Shown piece by piece: positions 33,279 to 42,684 of a stretch of DNA of 64,000 nt. Both the position numbers and the translations under genes were made by a program. The stretch's first letter is position 1. Each line of letters opens with the position of its first letter. Source of the stretch: Diphasiastrum complanatum (Eukaryota; Streptophyta; Lycopodiopsida; Lycopodiales; Lycopodiaceae). The stretch lies in NCBI GenBank assembly GCA_029204225.1, contig CM055096.1, positions 74,114,919 through 74,178,918 of the forward strand, written 5' to 3'. Under the pieces are notes generated by a model. The model did not search any database, was not told the origin of the DNA, and saw only the letters and a list, made by a program, of their open reading frames with translations.

Positions 33279-34141
33279 TGTTAAAAATTGTAAAACATAT
33301 TTATCATCTGTTGTTAATGTTTGGGGGATCCTACCCATGTAAATATTTTGTAGATATCCAAGGTATGTGAATTGAGCACATATCCTTGTAGAATAGGGCG
33401 AGTTTGGGTTAGATAGATCAAATTCCAGTGACATGCATAAAGTCTAGTTGATCTAGTATGATATGCAATAATGCTGACAATGTCTAGTTTGACATGCATA
33501 TAGAGATTCACATGGAATTGGTCAATTATGACCTTGTAAAAACTTGAGCCACAATAAATGCATAATGTCCTAAGTTTCCATAGTGACATGCAAAGCATGC
33601 AATCACTCTAATGGACACATGCATGTAGATTTGTACATGTCTAGTTGAGAAATTGCCATTTGGAGAAAGTAGGTAGAAGTTAGGTGCAACCTGTGCATGC
33701 TAGCAGTTAGGTGTCAAGTTAATAGTTGTTTGCACTTGAATAGGTGTATGATGTGCATTGAATGCAAGGAGTACCACGAATTTTGGCTCTCCTATATATG
33801 TACATATCATTCTCATTTACAAAGTGATGAAGAACCAAAGTTTTGTAGCTATCTCATGCCATTTTGAATCTAAACAAATATTGCTTGTTATCTCTCTAGC
33901 TCTCTCTCTCTCTCTAACTCGTGTTGAGGCTACACTGAAATCTTGTATTTTTATTCATTCTTTGATTCATTGCTATTATATTCTGTTGATTAACATGCTA
34001 GATTGTGAATTAGCCATTTCTTCTGAACTAGATTTTGTTGATCAATCTAGAATCAGGTTATAGTGCCAATCACAAAACTTAATCAAGATCAGTCACTCTT
34101 GTGGACATTCCCCACACGTGTGAATTCTGGAATTTTCAACA
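33279..34141 (+). repeat. Element A 5' LTR
   Basis: 863 bp, TGTTAAAAATTG to GGAATTTTCAACA. Possible promoter features: CTCCTATATATGTAC near 33789-33803 (TATA-like) and a CT run at 33897-33914. CACACGTGTG lies at 34113-34122, close to the LTR end. It lacks a 9-bp segment present in the 3' copy. Confidence 0.93.
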
Positions 34142-34154
34142 TGGTATCAGAGCC
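34142..34154 (+). other. Primer-binding site
   Basis: TGGTATCAGAGCC directly after the LTR, complementary to initiator tRNA-Met. Confidence 0.92.
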
Positions 34155-34907
34155 ACATTAAGCTTTGCATGCTAACAACTCTGATTGTACAAGAAACTGA
34201 GAGCTAAATCAAGCAAAAAAGCAGTTTTGCACTTTTTCTACCTTTCTCTGAAGTGTATTTGGATCAAATCGGACTTGAACTGAATTTTTAGACCTGAATT
34301 CAGGTAGTACGGAATTTTGGAATTTTGCACATGTGAAAATCAGAGTTTTTCAGTCCCTTTGTTCTCCTTACTTATAGATCCAAAGATAGAAGTGTTATAG
34401 CTTGATGGAAAGCATTTGATCCGTACTTTTCATAAAAATTGAAATCAAACCAATCTGATGTGTCTAGCAAGAGTTATAAGCTCTTAAAGAGGATAGGGAT
34501 AGGTCCAAAATCTGAGTGACAACATTTTGATTTGATTCAATTATACTTTGTTCTGAATCCATTGTTTTGAGCATCCTACACAAGAAACTAAAGATCAAGA
34601 CTAAGTTTGAAGTAATTGAACACCCTTTGAGTCTTTTGAGTGTCAATAGAGTTTTCTTTTGTTGCATTTCACACATGCCAAAAGTAGGATTCAAACTAAC
34701 CAAAGTGTCTCAATCCACCTTTGTATTTGATCTAGTTAGCTTGTCTTGTGGAATATTTGAGATCTGTCTCAAATATAGTTGCATGTGTTTCACATAGGAT
34801 GGTAGTACATTTTTTAAAATACCTATAGTGAAAGAGAGCAGCAACTCTAAGTCAGATAGGATCAAGCTCAAACATATTGCAGTCCCATTACAAGAGTCTT
34901 CACATTC
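34155..34907 (+). other. Element A leader
   Basis: About 750 bp between primer site and ATG, without a coding match. Several short ORFs in both directions have no domain. It is probably the untranslated leader with the packaging signal. Confidence 0.5.
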
Positions 34908-37280
34908 ATGGCATCTATAGGAGATTGTCTCTTTCAAACTAGTGAAAGACTATACCCCTTTAACTATTCAGTTTGGAAGGATAGGATAGAATTCTTGTTG
35001 ATTATCTATGGTGTAATGGATATTGTAACTGGAATTGAAGTTGAACCTGCAGCTTTTGATGAGGCTCAAAGATTCAAGAAGAGAGCAAGAATTGCTCTAC
35101 ATATCATCAAATTGAACATCTTTGATGAGATGTTGAGAGAGATTAGTTCATGCACCTTAGCAAAGGAGACTTGGGAGACTCTGAAGAACCTTCAAGAAGC
35201 CGAGATCAAGTCAAGAAAGAGGAGTAAGAGCCAGTACTCTCGTGCCTTCACCAAGAAAAAAGCAAAGAACAAAGACTATGGTGGAGTAGAAGATGAGTCA
35301 GCTCATCCTTCTAACTTCAAGAAGAAGACACAAGAAGTTCAAACCAGTTGTATCATAGAAGACTCACATGCAAGTTGTGGAGAGGCATCTCTTCTGATGT
35401 CTAGTTTTTCTTCTTTATCCTTTAATGATGTATCATGGTATATTGATAGTGGAGCAACAACTCATATGAGTTGCTCCAAAGGTTCTTTTGTTTCTATTGA
35501 ATCTATTCTAGATCCTAAGAAATCAATATACACAGTAGTTGGTGATGCATGTGCAATTGAAGGTGTTGGAAGTTGTTCCTTAAAACTTACATCTTCTATG
35601 AATTTTACACTTTCCAATGTTCTCTATGTGCCTAATCTCACAAAGAGTGTGATTAGTGTAGGAAATTTGTTAGATGATGGTTATGAACTGGATCTCAATA
35701 TCAATGGTTGTTTCATAAAGAAAGAAGATAAGATCCTTGCAAGTGGATCTAGACATGGAGGTATTTTCAAGCTAGATGTGCATGAAAATTCAAGTTTATG
35801 TGATGTTGCATTGATGACTTATGTTTCCAAGGAGGAGCTATGGCATAGGAAGTTGTATGTTTCCAACTTCAGGTCTATGCCTATTATAGTCAAAAAGATC
35901 AAGCCAAGAGTGGCTTATTCTATGGCAAAATCACTTATGGATCCATATTTAATGTCTTCTAAAAAGACAGAACATTCTATGGAGTTGGAACATTCCGATG
36001 TTCATCTTTCTTTATCAGTAAGCAAGGAAGGTGTTTCTTGCTTTGCATGTACTATTGATGGATCCACAAGTTACATTTGGCTGTGTCTTGTCTCTTCAAG
36101 TTTTTTGGTGCATGTGTATGTTCCATCATGCAAAATTTTATGGAGTTATGAAGCTAATGAAAGGAGTGCACTTTATGAAGTCTTGTTCAGTTATAAGCCT
36201 AAGGTTGTATACCTCAGTGTTCTTGAAGACTATTGCTTTGTATGTGGTTTCTTGGAAAGAAAGAAGGATGGTGATCCTAGTCTGTGGATCATGGTTGGAT
36301 GCTTATCCACCAAGAAAGGCTACATAGCCTTTACACTCTCTATCTCGAAGGTGTTTGAGCATGGAAAAGTTCTTGATTTTGAAGATCTATTTTCTATCTT
36401 GGAAGTGGCCGAGAGCACAGTGTCTCATAGTGCATCACAAGTCATTACTATGGCAAGTAATCAAGTTGTGATGAGGTCAAGGTTTGAGGAGGAGTATCCT
36501 CAACATGCATGTCCAAGGAGACCTTCATCATTGTACAAGGCCGAGTCCTTGTTTATCTTATTTCATGGAAAAGAAAAGATAAGTAAAGGTGGTATTCATT
36601 TTGTTTTACTCACCTATTGTTCTTTTTCTTTGATTAATGATGTATCTTGCTTAATTGAGATTTGCTTATCTCAAAGATCAAGTAAGACTATTATGTTTTT
36701 GAATGAAGTCTTTAGTTTGAAATTAATTCTTGTCTTTTGTGACTTGATTATGTTTCCAAAACATCTAGAAAGCAAGATGTTGTACCATCATTTGTATGCT
36801 CTTAAATTGAGTAAGAGCAAGTATGAGTTTAGTACTCATAGTTTGAAAAAAGGAGTTTTTTCATGTATTGAGGCATATTGTAAACTTCTTGTGAGGTTAA
36901 GTGAAGCATCCACTGAGGACACTTACACCCTCAAGAAAGTATTTAGGCTTAATTTGATCAATTTTGAGTATGGTTTCAAGATTAGATCCATTTTGGATAG
37001 AGTTCATATTTTTTGGACTAGTGAAGCTAGTATGCTTAATTTTGAATATTGCTCATGGTACAATCTTGATCTTTATGATCTTTGTGGCCATGATGAGGCA
37101 TGGAAGCCTCGGTTTTTTCAATTTTTCTTGCAGCCAACTTTATGCATGTGGACTTTGCATGCCCAGGATCGACATCAGACATGCAGGAGGTACATTGGCA
37201 TAGTAGCAGGTTGGTGGAATATTTTTCAAAGGCATTTGGAAAAGGTTTCTATCAAAGAGAACTTATCGTGGATTTGGTAA
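34908..37280 (+). CDS. Element A 790-codon Gag-PR-IN-derived ORF
   Basis: Uninterrupted from a gag-type ATG to a stop 100 bp before the polypurine tract. Residues ~1-100: gag N-terminus (MASIGDCLFQTSERLYPFNY, VWKDRIEFLL, KKRARIALHIIKLN). A large gag deletion follows, with no zinc knuckle. Residues ~180-260: protease region with intact YIDSGATTHM and VLYVPNLTKSVISVG. Residues ~310-390: integrase start with ELWHRK, but the usual GHxN and CxxC positions are replaced; HSDVH keeps the first Asp, the second Asp-Asp is TIDGS, and the Glu motif is absent. Residues ~455-545: integrase C-terminus (IMVGCLSTKKGYIAF). Residues ~545-735: a module I do not recognise, with a Leu/Lys/Ser pattern (HHLYALKLSKSKYEF, IEAYCKLLVRLSEAS), shared with the ORF at 39456-41042. 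The tail may overlay transposase-derived DNA. A 790-codon open frame in AT-rich DNA suggests it was translated until recently. Confidence 0.85.
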   Translation: MASIGDCLFQTSERLYPFNYSVWKDRIEFLLIIYGVMDIVTGIEVEPAAFDEAQRFKKRARIALHIIKLNIFDEMLREISSCTLAKETWETLKNLQEAEIKSRKRSKSQYSRAFTKKKAKNKDYGGVEDESAHPSNFKKKTQEVQTSCIIEDSHASCGEASLLMSSFSSLSFNDVSWYIDSGATTHMSCSKGSFVSIESILDPKKSIYTVVGDACAIEGVGSCSLKLTSSMNFTLSNVLYVPNLTKSVISVGNLLDDGYELDLNINGCFIKKEDKILASGSRHGGIFKLDVHENSSLCDVALMTYVSKEELWHRKLYVSNFRSMPIIVKKIKPRVAYSMAKSLMDPYLMSSKKTEHSMELEHSDVHLSLSVSKEGVSCFACTIDGSTSYIWLCLVSSSFLVHVYVPSCKILWSYEANERSALYEVLFSYKPKVVYLSVLEDYCFVCGFLERKKDGDPSLWIMVGCLSTKKGYIAFTLSISKVFEHGKVLDFEDLFSILEVAESTVSHSASQVITMASNQVVMRSRFEEEYPQHACPRRPSSLYKAESLFILFHGKEKISKGGIHFVLLTYCSFSLINDVSCLIEICLSQRSSKTIMFLNEVFSLKLILVFCDLIMFPKHLESKMLYHHLYALKLSKSKYEFSTHSLKKGVFSCIEAYCKLLVRLSEASTEDTYTLKKVFRLNLINFEYGFKIRSILDRVHIFWTSEASMLNFEYCSWYNLDLYDLCGHDEAWKPRFFQFFLQPTLCMWTLHAQDRHQTCRRYIGIVAGWWNIFQRHLEKVSIKENLSWIW

Positions 37281-37294
37281 GCATACTGCTATGA
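37100..37294 (+). pseudogene. Possible DDE (PIF/Harbinger-like) fragment, other frame
   Basis: In a frame different from the 790-codon ORF, 64 codons read NFMHVDFACPGSTSDMQEVH, then a Ser/Arg/Leu/Phe-rich stretch. The FxxVDxxxPGSxSD pattern recalls the central part of PIF/Harbinger DDE transposases (PGSxxD with an Asp). A pyrimidine-rich tract and TTGCAG just before it (37116-37133) look like a splice acceptor, as if an exon had been captured. The match is short, so treat it as a suggestion. Confidence 0.3.
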
Positions 37295-37380
37295 TGGATT
37301 CTTTGTTCATCTTCACTTCAAATGCAAAGCAAAGAATCCAAACTCAAAGGATCTTCACCAACATCAGATAGATAGATTTT

Positions 37381-37389
37381 AAGAAGGAG
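37381..37389 (+). other. Element A polypurine tract
   Basis: AAGAAGGAG directly before the 3' LTR start TGTTAAAAATTG. Confidence 0.88.
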
Positions 37390-38262
37390 TGTTAAAAATT
37401 GTCAAACATATCTATCATCTGTTGTTAATGTTTGGGGATCTTACCCATGTAAATATTTTGTACATATCCAAGGTATGTGAATTGAGGACATATCCTTGTA
37501 GAATAGGGCGAGTTTGGGTTAGGTAGATCAAATTCCAATGACATGCATAAAGTCTAGTTGGTCTAGTATGATATGCAATAATGTTGACAATGTCTAGTTT
37601 GACATGCATATAGAGATTCACATGGAATTGGTCAATTATGACCTTGTAGAAACTCGAGCCACAATAAATGCATAATGTCCTAAGTTTCCATAGTGACATG
37701 CAAAGCATGCAATCACTCTAATGGACACATGCATGTAGATTTGTACATGGCTAGTTGAGAAATTGCCATTTGGAGAAAGTAGGTAGAAGTTAGGTGCAAC
37801 ATGTGCATGCTAGCAGTTAGGTGTCAAGTTAATAGTTGTTTGCACTTGAATAGGTGTAGGATGTGCATTGAATGCAAGGAGTACCACAAATTTTGGCTCT
37901 CCTATATATGTACATATCATTCTCATTTACAAAGTGATGAAGAACCAAAGTTTTGTAGCTATCTCATGCCAGTTTGGATCTAAACAAATATTGCTTGTTA
38001 TCTCTCTAGCTCTCTCTCTCTCTCTCTAACTCGTGTTGAGGCTAATGCTCATACACTGAAATCTTGTATTTTTATTCATTCTTTGATTCATTGCTATTAT
38101 ATTCTGTTGATTAGCATGCTAGATTGTGAATTAGCCATTTCTTCTGAACTAGATTTTGTTGATCAATCTAGAATCAGGTTATAGTGCCAATCACAAAGCT
38201 TAATCAAGATCAGTCACTCTTGTGGACATTCCCCACACGTGTGAATTTTGGAATTTTCAACA
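37390..38262 (+). repeat. Element A 3' LTR
   Basis: 873 bp, near-identical to 33279-34141, with a 9-bp insertion near 38046 and two extra CT repeats. CACACGTGTG at 38234-38243 is conserved. Ends CAACA followed by ATTGG. Confidence 0.93.
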
Positions 38263-38364
38263 ATTGGTTGGTGTTTTAGCTATAGGATCTCAATTGGATC
38301 CATTCAAGGTGCTTCCTCCATCATTTCAAAGGTTTATTAGAGTTTATTTGCTGCATTTTCAACA

Positions 38365-38912
38365 CTCTTCAATACCAAAATTTCTTGGAACTGAACAAGT
38401 TTCAATCTTATTTCTTCCTCGTAAAATAATTCACCACTATATATTTTTTTAAATCGTCTATGGTTTTTTTTTTTAAGGGGGGAGAATAGCTACATCATTT
38501 GAAGTGTATAGTTGATTATGTTTTTTTGTTAATCATGGTATTTAAGAAATGCTCAATATCAACTGAACAAATTTCAATCTTATTTCTTTTGATTGATTTT
38601 TCTTTAAAATTTGCAAGTTCTTGACTTTAGGATATGTGAAAACTTGGCATGACAATTAACTTAAAGGCCATTGCCTTGGAAGTGTAAGAGTCTTTGGGTA
38701 TTTCATGCTTATGGTTGTGAAATTTTAAACAAGAACTGGAAAGGTCATCTCTTACATAGGACTTATAGACTAACATAATGAGTCACTAGGGTTGTTCGAG
38801 TTTCTCCATGTGGTCTTCCTTCTTTTCATTGTATATGTTGCCATGCAGATTTGTTCTTATCCAAGACTACCATAGCTCTTTTCACCTTCACATGAGATGA
38901 GACTTGAAGACA
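38365..38912. other. AT-rich spacer with short duplication
   Basis: No gene. An AACTGAACAAxTTTCAATCT phrase occurs at about 38389 and 38556, so a short segment is duplicated about 167 bp apart. A poly-T run lies at 38466-38475. Confidence 0.45.
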
Positions 38913-39510
38913 TCATAAGAGAATGAACCACACATTTATTAAAATATATCTTGAAGCCATATATACCTCAGAATATCCATCCCAATCAATTATCACTCCT
39001 CGTCTCTCCAATAATTTGAGTAATGGTTGCATGTTGTTGGAATATGCATACTTATACTCCTCTTTTGTGAGATACCGCTTTACGACAGATTTCTGCATGA
39101 ACCGACAAATTGGTGATTGTAATTTAATTTTAAAAAAATCACAAATAAAATTTGAATTACGACAATATCAAATTCAACATATGGGTGGGGAGACTTACAA
39201 AATGGGCATGGAAAGAACCTTGGCTGCCACTACCAAGGTGAGAAGGCCCTGTAGTCTCCAATCGCTTCTTAGCTGCCTCTCATTGTTGCTTGAAAAGATC
39301 TAGATTTTCTCGAAATTTTTTCTTTGCAAATTTCCAATCGTCCTTGTGCACGTGGTATGGCCTAAATTTGCCAGCTCTCACCGCATCTTGGATCTCCAAT
39401 TTGTGATGGCTCATCACGCCTCCCATTCGGCGTGACATCCAGATTCGATCAAATTTCAAATTAGGGGAGGGGATTGGAAGCTCTCTATACAACTGGTCAA
39501 CGACATAATT
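38913..39510 (-). pseudogene. Fragment of a multi-exon gene, unknown
   Basis: At least two exons on the minus strand. One (about 39510-39200) reads VVDQLYRELPIPSPNLKFDR, MSRRMGGVMSHHKLEIQDAV, FRPYHVHKDDWKFAKKKFRE and ends at a GTAAGT donor near 39195 after an in-frame break near 39283. After an intron the next (about 39098-38975, acceptor ATGCAG) reads VVKRYLTKEEYKYAYSNNMQ, LLERRGVIIDWDGYSE up to a GTATAT donor. I do not recognise the family; a plant transposon ORF is possible. Its 5' side is cut by element B at about 39510, leaving the rest unseen. Confidence 0.35.
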
Positions 39511-41042
39511 CTTGCTTTAGAAGATGATTCACTTACTCTCATAAAGAGTTTACAATTTGCCTCAATACAAATTTTCAAACTATGAGTGAACAAATCACTT
39601 TTGCTCTTACATGACTTAAGAGCATACATTTGATGAGATAACCATTTGCTTTCTAATTGATTTAAAATCAATTTCAACCTTTTAAGAACATCATCTATGC
39701 TCTCAGGAGAGACTTCATACTCAACTAGTATGGCTTTACTCCAATTTTGAGATGCAATGGTCTCACTAAAGCAAATTGATTTATCAAATGACATAAGAGA
39801 AGTAAGTATGTGATGTATACCACATGAGATATGCTCCTCTTTCCCTTGAAATGTGAGCCACATGGACTCAACCATATTTCTTGAGTTTCTTTTTGGAATC
39901 ACAATTTGAGAAGGTCTTTCCTCCTCAATCCTTTGCACACTTGAACCTTGAGAAGGATTCTCCTCCTCAATCCTTGGCACATTTGAACCTTGAGATGACT
40001 CCTTAAGATCCTCTTCATGGTGCTCCTTTTTGATGGAAATCCGAGACCTCCATGTCTCATAATGATCACAACAAGTATGACCATTCAATATGCACTTCCT
40101 ATGATTATCAAGATTACTTATGCTAGAAACATAAGTCCGAAAATCACCACAACTTGGCATGATTTTTCTAATATTGAAATCAAAAGGTATTTCCATCTCA
40201 ATAAGGCTAACTACTTGCTTATGGATATAAGTGTCCACTTTGGATGCTTCACTTATTTTCATAAGAAGTTTAGAACTTGCCTTTAAGATTGAAAACTTGC
40301 AATTTTCATCTTTATGAATGAACACATCATTCATGATCTTATTGAAACTAAAAGAATTTACATTATGAAGACATTTCCATTTCCTTGACTTCATAACTAA
40401 TGTAAGCTTACAAGGAAAACATATTTTGCTATCTTTTAAGGCAGCACACTCAACTAGTTTTGCCTTAATCCACCTTTGAGATACAAAAATCTCTTCAAAG
40501 CAAAATGGCTCTTCATAAGTTGACATGATAGCATAAATGAAACTATTTTCATTTTGTGATTGCTGCTCCTTATTCTTGATTGATTTCTCTTGGATCATAA
40601 CAATAAGTTTGAACTTATCTAAAGTTCCAAGCGAAATACTTTCCAAGGACATAAAATAAATCCAAGTTACTTTCATGAAAGTGACATCTATCTTTGCATC
40701 TTGAACCAGACAATGCACTTCCAAATGAAAAATTTCAAAAGTTTTGACATGTGTTGTGATGGACTCTTGAAGACAATTCTTGCAAGTCATTGTGAGACTC
40801 CAAGCCTCATTCACCTTTCCACAAAGGAAACACCTTTCCTTGGATTTGTCCTTCTTGTATTTGCATTTCGAACTTGAAGCTCCGTCCTTCACCTCGGCCC
40901 CCTTGCTTTGGTTCTCCTTGGATGGATTGGTCTTCTTTTTGTAGCATCTTGAGGAAAAATATCCTCCTTTGCTAAAAAGATTGCACTTAGGATCCTTACT
41001 TTCCTTCAATAGGATGCCACCTATTGATGTCATTTGAAACAA
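39456..41042 (-). CDS. Element B 528-codon ORF
   Basis: Open from 41042 (likely initiation Met at 41033, MTSIGG, which matches copia gag starts). Gag is almost wholly deleted; MTSIGGILL joins two degenerate zinc knuckles: CNLFSKGGYFSSRC with Cys and His replaced, and CFLCGKVNEAW. A short integrase relic follows (VTWIYFMSLES). Two related blocks come next. Block 1 (~165-330) starts like the copia linker/RT entry (IMSTYEEPFCFEE, SQRWIKAKLVE) and continues into FSILKASSKLLMKISEASKV and IPFDFNIRKIM. Block 2 (~390-515) repeats the order: LTSLMSFDKSICFSE, SQNWSKAILVE, QMYALKSCKSKSD, CIEANCKLFMRVSESS. Between them are two copies of a SQGSxVxRIEEExPSQ repeat. The module matches element A residues ~545-735. 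The last ~15 codons read into the neighbouring gene fragment. Confidence 0.75.
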   Translation of the reverse strand: MFQMTSIGGILLKESKDPKCNLFSKGGYFSSRCYKKKTNPSKENQSKGAEVKDGASSSKCKYKKDKSKERCFLCGKVNEAWSLTMTCKNCLQESITTHVKTFEIFHLEVHCLVQDAKIDVTFMKVTWIYFMSLESISLGTLDKFKLIVMIQEKSIKNKEQQSQNENSFIYAIMSTYEEPFCFEEIFVSQRWIKAKLVECAALKDSKICFPCKLTLVMKSRKWKCLHNVNSFSFNKIMNDVFIHKDENCKFSILKASSKLLMKISEASKVDTYIHKQVVSLIEMEIPFDFNIRKIMPSCGDFRTYVSSISNLDNHRKCILNGHTCCDHYETWRSRISIKKEHHEEDLKESSQGSNVPRIEEENPSQGSSVQRIEEERPSQIVIPKRNSRNMVESMWLTFQGKEEHISCGIHHILTSLMSFDKSICFSETIASQNWSKAILVEYEVSPESIDDVLKRLKLILNQLESKWLSHQMYALKSCKSKSDLFTHSLKICIEANCKLFMRVSESSSKARIMSLTSCIESFQSPPLI

Positions 41043-42671
41043 AACTTGTTATATGATTCTACAAATGTAATTTGTGACTCTCAAGAGACTAGATTTGAAC
41101 ATTTTCAATAATCTAGAAGGATCTACAAAAGATCTAAGTCACAAACCTAAGAATCAATCTTCACAATAATGACTAGTCACTTGGAAACTTTGCTTTGATC
41201 ACTAAGACAAAAGCACACAATCTTTGAATCAAATCACAAAAGAAATCAGATCCAAACTCCTATTGGACTCAACAAATACCAATGACTCTTTATTTTGAAA
41301 GTTGAAATGGATATGAAAAGATTTGACACCTAGATTTTCCTTTTCACTTGACTAGTTCTCTCAACACTTGAGATTCTTGAACAAAAGATGGGTTTGTTTC
41401 AAAACACATGAAAATCAAACTTAATCACTTCTATTGGACTCAATCTTGACCCAAATAATCTCACTCTTGAGATTTAGAATGAATTTGATTTGATTTGAAA
41501 ACAAACTATACCACCAATCTTTCACAAAGCTTAAAAAATTAGACAACTAGAGATTCACAAAGATCTCAACCATGCATGAATACTCAAATATGGACTCCTC
41601 CTCATTCTAGTCATCCAATGGGATCACAAATTGACCCTCACACTCTCACAAAGAAAGTTGAATAGAACTAATTTGAGTTTCATACATACTATGTCAATTT
41701 TTGCTCAACAAATTGAATTCAATCACTCCTATTGGATTCCATCAATTACTCTACTTTTTAAGACTTGGAATGAAATTCAAAATCAAAAGTTGTGCTTCAA
41801 AGAGCTAATGCCACTTAGAAAGATTTGATCACATAGGAGAAGACAAATTCTTCACCATTAACAACACATAATGAGCTTCTAGAACTTGCCCTCTCCAAAG
41901 GAAGGAACTCTTAAAAAATTGGATCTCTCTCTACACATTTGTCATAGACACCTTAATGACTCTTTTCAAACCTTACAATCACTCAAACAAATTGAGTAGG
42001 GTGAACAATGTGACTTGGATCTCAATCTCTTTTCTAGTACTCTCAATTTAAGCCAATCTATGTCAAATTCTACAAAAGATTTGCATAGATGCTCTACATG
42101 CACTAGAAACTCTCAAAGGTTTCACTTGGAAGACAGATCCAAGGATGTTCTCTAGAAAATTGATGCTTCTAAACTTGACCCTGTCACTCTTGAACAAATC
42201 TAGAGTGATGGTACAATGAATTTCATCCTCTCACCTTGCATATTACTCCTTAATCTATGATTTTTGGCAAAATCACTCTCAACTTCAACATGCACTCAAA
42301 AAATCAGAGAGATAAATTAATGCACCTAATTCAAGCTTCAAAGTTAATTTTTTTGGCTGATCTAATCCAAGAACTAATTAAGGGATTAGATTTTCTATAG
42401 AAAATGCTTGATTTTGCACTAAAAATCTCTCAAATTGGGTGTGTGAGTCAAATTGTACAAATTTTTGAATTTTCTCAGCCAAAACTGGAGATGTATGGCC
42501 TCACACGTGTGAAAAGGGTTCCCACAGCCCACAACAAGTTCTGGTCCAAAAATTTTGAGAATTCTATCAAATCCAACTTGTTACCCAGATTTTGACTAGT
42601 TTCCTAAAGCCTGCTAATTTTGGCTTTGATTTGGATCAACCCTATCAATTTCAATAAAACCTCTTGTACTA
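41043..42671 (-). other. Element B leader
   Basis: About 1.6 kb of AT-rich sequence without a long ORF on either strand, between primer site and ATG. CACACGTGTG lies at 42502-42511. Many phrases resemble one another (TCACTCCTATTGGATTCC-like near 41280, 41430 and 41730), suggesting internal duplication. Confidence 0.5.
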
Positions 42672-42684
42672 GGCTCTGATACCA
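42672..42684 (-). other. Primer-binding site
   Basis: TGGTATCAGAGCC on the minus strand after the LTR end TGCACA. Confidence 0.88.

Larger units (their letters stand above)
33279..38262 (+). mobile_element. Element A: complete non-autonomous copia-type element
   Basis: A 4984-bp insertion with 5' LTR 33279-34141, primer site 34142-34154, ~750-bp leader, one 790-codon ORF (34908-37280), polypurine tract 37381-37389, 3' LTR 37390-38262 and ATTGG target duplications on both sides. The LTRs differ at roughly 22 substitutions plus a few indels, about 97% identity by eye, so the insertion is relatively young. It carries no RT or RNase H and its integrase is degraded, so it must have used proteins from another element. 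Confidence 0.95.
32677..38364 (+). repeat. copia 3' LTR interrupted by element A
   Basis: Two halves, 32677-33278 (start TGTTAAAATTCACAATC) and 38268-38364 (end CATTTTCAACA), together about 700 bp with TG/CA ends. They are separated by element A and its duplicated ATTGG. The left half follows a GAGGAG tract, as expected for a 3' LTR. No intact second copy is present for comparison. Confidence 0.6.
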
